Program-made: the position numbers and the translations under genes | Assembly: GCF_016598595.1 (NCBI RefSeq) | Contig: NZ_CP066787.1 | Coordinates: 62,001 to 126,000, forward strand | DNA length: 64,000 nucleotides | From: Martelella lutilitoris | GTDB taxonomy: Bacteria; Pseudomonadota; Alphaproteobacteria; Rhizobiales; Rhizobiaceae | Reading direction: 5' to 3' | The notes under the pieces: model-generated | Seen by the model: only the letters and a program-made list of their open reading frames with translations | Databases searched by the model: none | What the model was told of the DNA's origin: nothing | Shown here: piece after piece, positions 63,417 to 64,000 of the stretch | How the letters are laid out: every line of letters begins with the position of its first letter | Position numbering within the stretch: the first letter of the stretch is position 1

Positions 63417-63803
63417 ATGAATTATACCTATGACCGCTCACTCATAGGCGTCAGCATCGACGACGCGGAAATGCGCGTTCGCGCCGCCCTAGCTGATCGG
63501 GGTTTCGGTGTTCTTACCGAAATCGACGTCAAGATGACGATGAAGCAGAAGATCGACGTCGATATGGACGGCTATCGCATCCTTGGCGCCTGCAATCCGC
63601 AAATGGCCCACAAGGCGATCGGGATCGAACCGCGCGTGGGCGCGATGTTGCCATGCAACGTTATCCTGCGCGAAACGGACGGCGGCACCGAGATCAGCGC
63701 CATCGATCCGGTGGCGTCAATGCAGGCAATCGACAACGATCAGCTCCATGAAGTCGCGTGCGAGGTGCGCGACATGCTGCGCGAGGCCGTCGATGCTGCA
63801 TGA
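63417..63803 (+). CDS. DUF302 protein
   Basis: The 128-residue protein matches DUF302: a central G-A-C-N-P-Q-M-A-H-K-A-I (about 61-72), then the G-A-M-L-P-C-N-V-I-L-R segment (about 80). The Cys-x-x-x-x-A-H and L-P-C-N motifs are typical. The function is not established; these genes often lie in copper or sulfur islands. GAAGGAG lies before the ATG. Confidence 0.88.
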   Translation: MNYTYDRSLIGVSIDDAEMRVRAALADRGFGVLTEIDVKMTMKQKIDVDMDGYRILGACNPQMAHKAIGIEPRVGAMLPCNVILRETDGGTEISAIDPVASMQAIDNDQLHEVACEVRDMLREAVDAA

Positions 63804-63814
63804 TCGCCATATCG

Positions 63815-63845
63815 TTGACCTTCCGGTCACTGGAGGGCGTATGCA
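63815..63845 (+). promoter_or_regulatory. CueR-type promoter before the last gene
   Basis: TTGACC (63815-63820), a 19-base spacer TTCCGGTCACTGGAGGGCG, then TATGCA (63840-63845). A 12-base palindrome GGGTTCGAACCC follows at 63856-63867 before the start codon 63891. Confidence 0.8.
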
Positions 63846-63890
63846 TCGGGGAATCGGGTTCGAACCCCAGTAACCGGGAGACAAGGCGGT

Positions 63891-64000
63891 ATGGTGGCTG
63901 ACAGCATCCAGGATACAGAAGAATCCCCAACCTTCGGCGAGGGCTTCTGGGGGCCTGGCGCTGTGGGTGCCGTCTTGTTTCTGATCGCCGCTCCGGTGCA
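63891..64000 (+). CDS. Start of a membrane protein (cut by window edge)
   Basis: The first 36 codons show an acidic N-terminus and the beginning of a membrane helix (G-A-V-G-A-V-L-F-L-I-A-A-P-V). It is the target of the CueR promoter, so probably copper-induced. The family is not identifiable. Confidence 0.6.
   Translation, partial: MVADSIQDTEESPTFGEGFWGPGAVGAVLFLIAAPV

Noticed and set aside
63856..63867. GGTTCGAA-like sequence resembling a tRNA T-arm or attachment site
   Set aside because: It is a simple 12-base palindrome between a CueR promoter and the next start codon. No acceptor stem, anticodon arm or CCA pattern surrounds it.

Overview
The window looks like part of a conjugative plasmid or megaplasmid of an alphaproteobacterium. 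The evidence is a Ti-type traA / oriT / traC-traD-traG block, DUF736-like and VbhA/Fic genes of rhizobial plasmid type, moderately high GC, and metal-resistance genes of Rhizobiales/Rhodobacterales type. I see no replication or partition genes, rRNA, tRNA or CRISPR array, so the host genus cannot be fixed.

Layout. (1) 1-6.4 kb, plus strand: half of a Dot/Icm-like (IncI, MPF_I) type IV secretion system. Exported accessory proteins and a peptidoglycan-lyase-like protein come first, then IcmX/TraW-like, IcmV/TraX-like and DotA/TraY, then a ribbon-helix-helix protein. (2) 6.5-15.3 kb: cargo made of an L,D-transpeptidase preceded by a stop-interrupted gene, an SH3 protein, a DegP protease, a stub of PQQ glucose dehydrogenase, a zinc-ribbon protein, a Ca/Na exchanger and a PhoD-like phosphatase. 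(3) 15.3-25 kb: the other half of the conjugation machine. DotD-DotC-DotB and a small membrane protein lie on the minus strand, followed by the MobQ relaxase-helicase TraA. A Q-type oriT separates traA from divergent traC-traD-traG. (4) 25-30.1 kb: plasmid maintenance and accessory genes, namely HigBA-type toxin-antitoxin, a 57-aa gene, an IS1111-type IS110 element, Fic toxin with VbhA antitoxin, a winged-helix-like protein and a DUF736-like protein. (5) 30.6-34.5 kb: arsenic resistance (arsR-arsC-arsH-arsB and a convergent ArsR-ArsC fusion). (6) 34.5-37.6 kb: a scrapyard of a phoB fragment fused to a truncated ISL3 element, an IS66 scrap, and nuoB-like and nuoA remnants. (7) 37.7-64 kb: a large copper island.

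The copper island holds CopA, CueR/HmrR, CopZ and two long operons on either side of 48.1 kb. The minus operon encodes an L,D-transpeptidase, four c-type cytochromes (one frameshifted), a multicopper oxidase and a DsbA. The plus operon encodes a DUF2933 protein, DsbA-like and ScsB/DsbD-like thiol proteins, a CDF transporter, an ATC-hydrolase-like enzyme and an EamA transporter. A ccmF-ccmG-ccmH-ccmI operon, a YncE-like propeller, a two-component system and a Met-rich EF-hand protein follow. Seven sites with the CueR promoter layout (dyad inside a 19-bp -35/-10 spacer) sit in front of these units. This suggests one copper-induced regulon that makes cytochromes together with part of their own maturation machinery.
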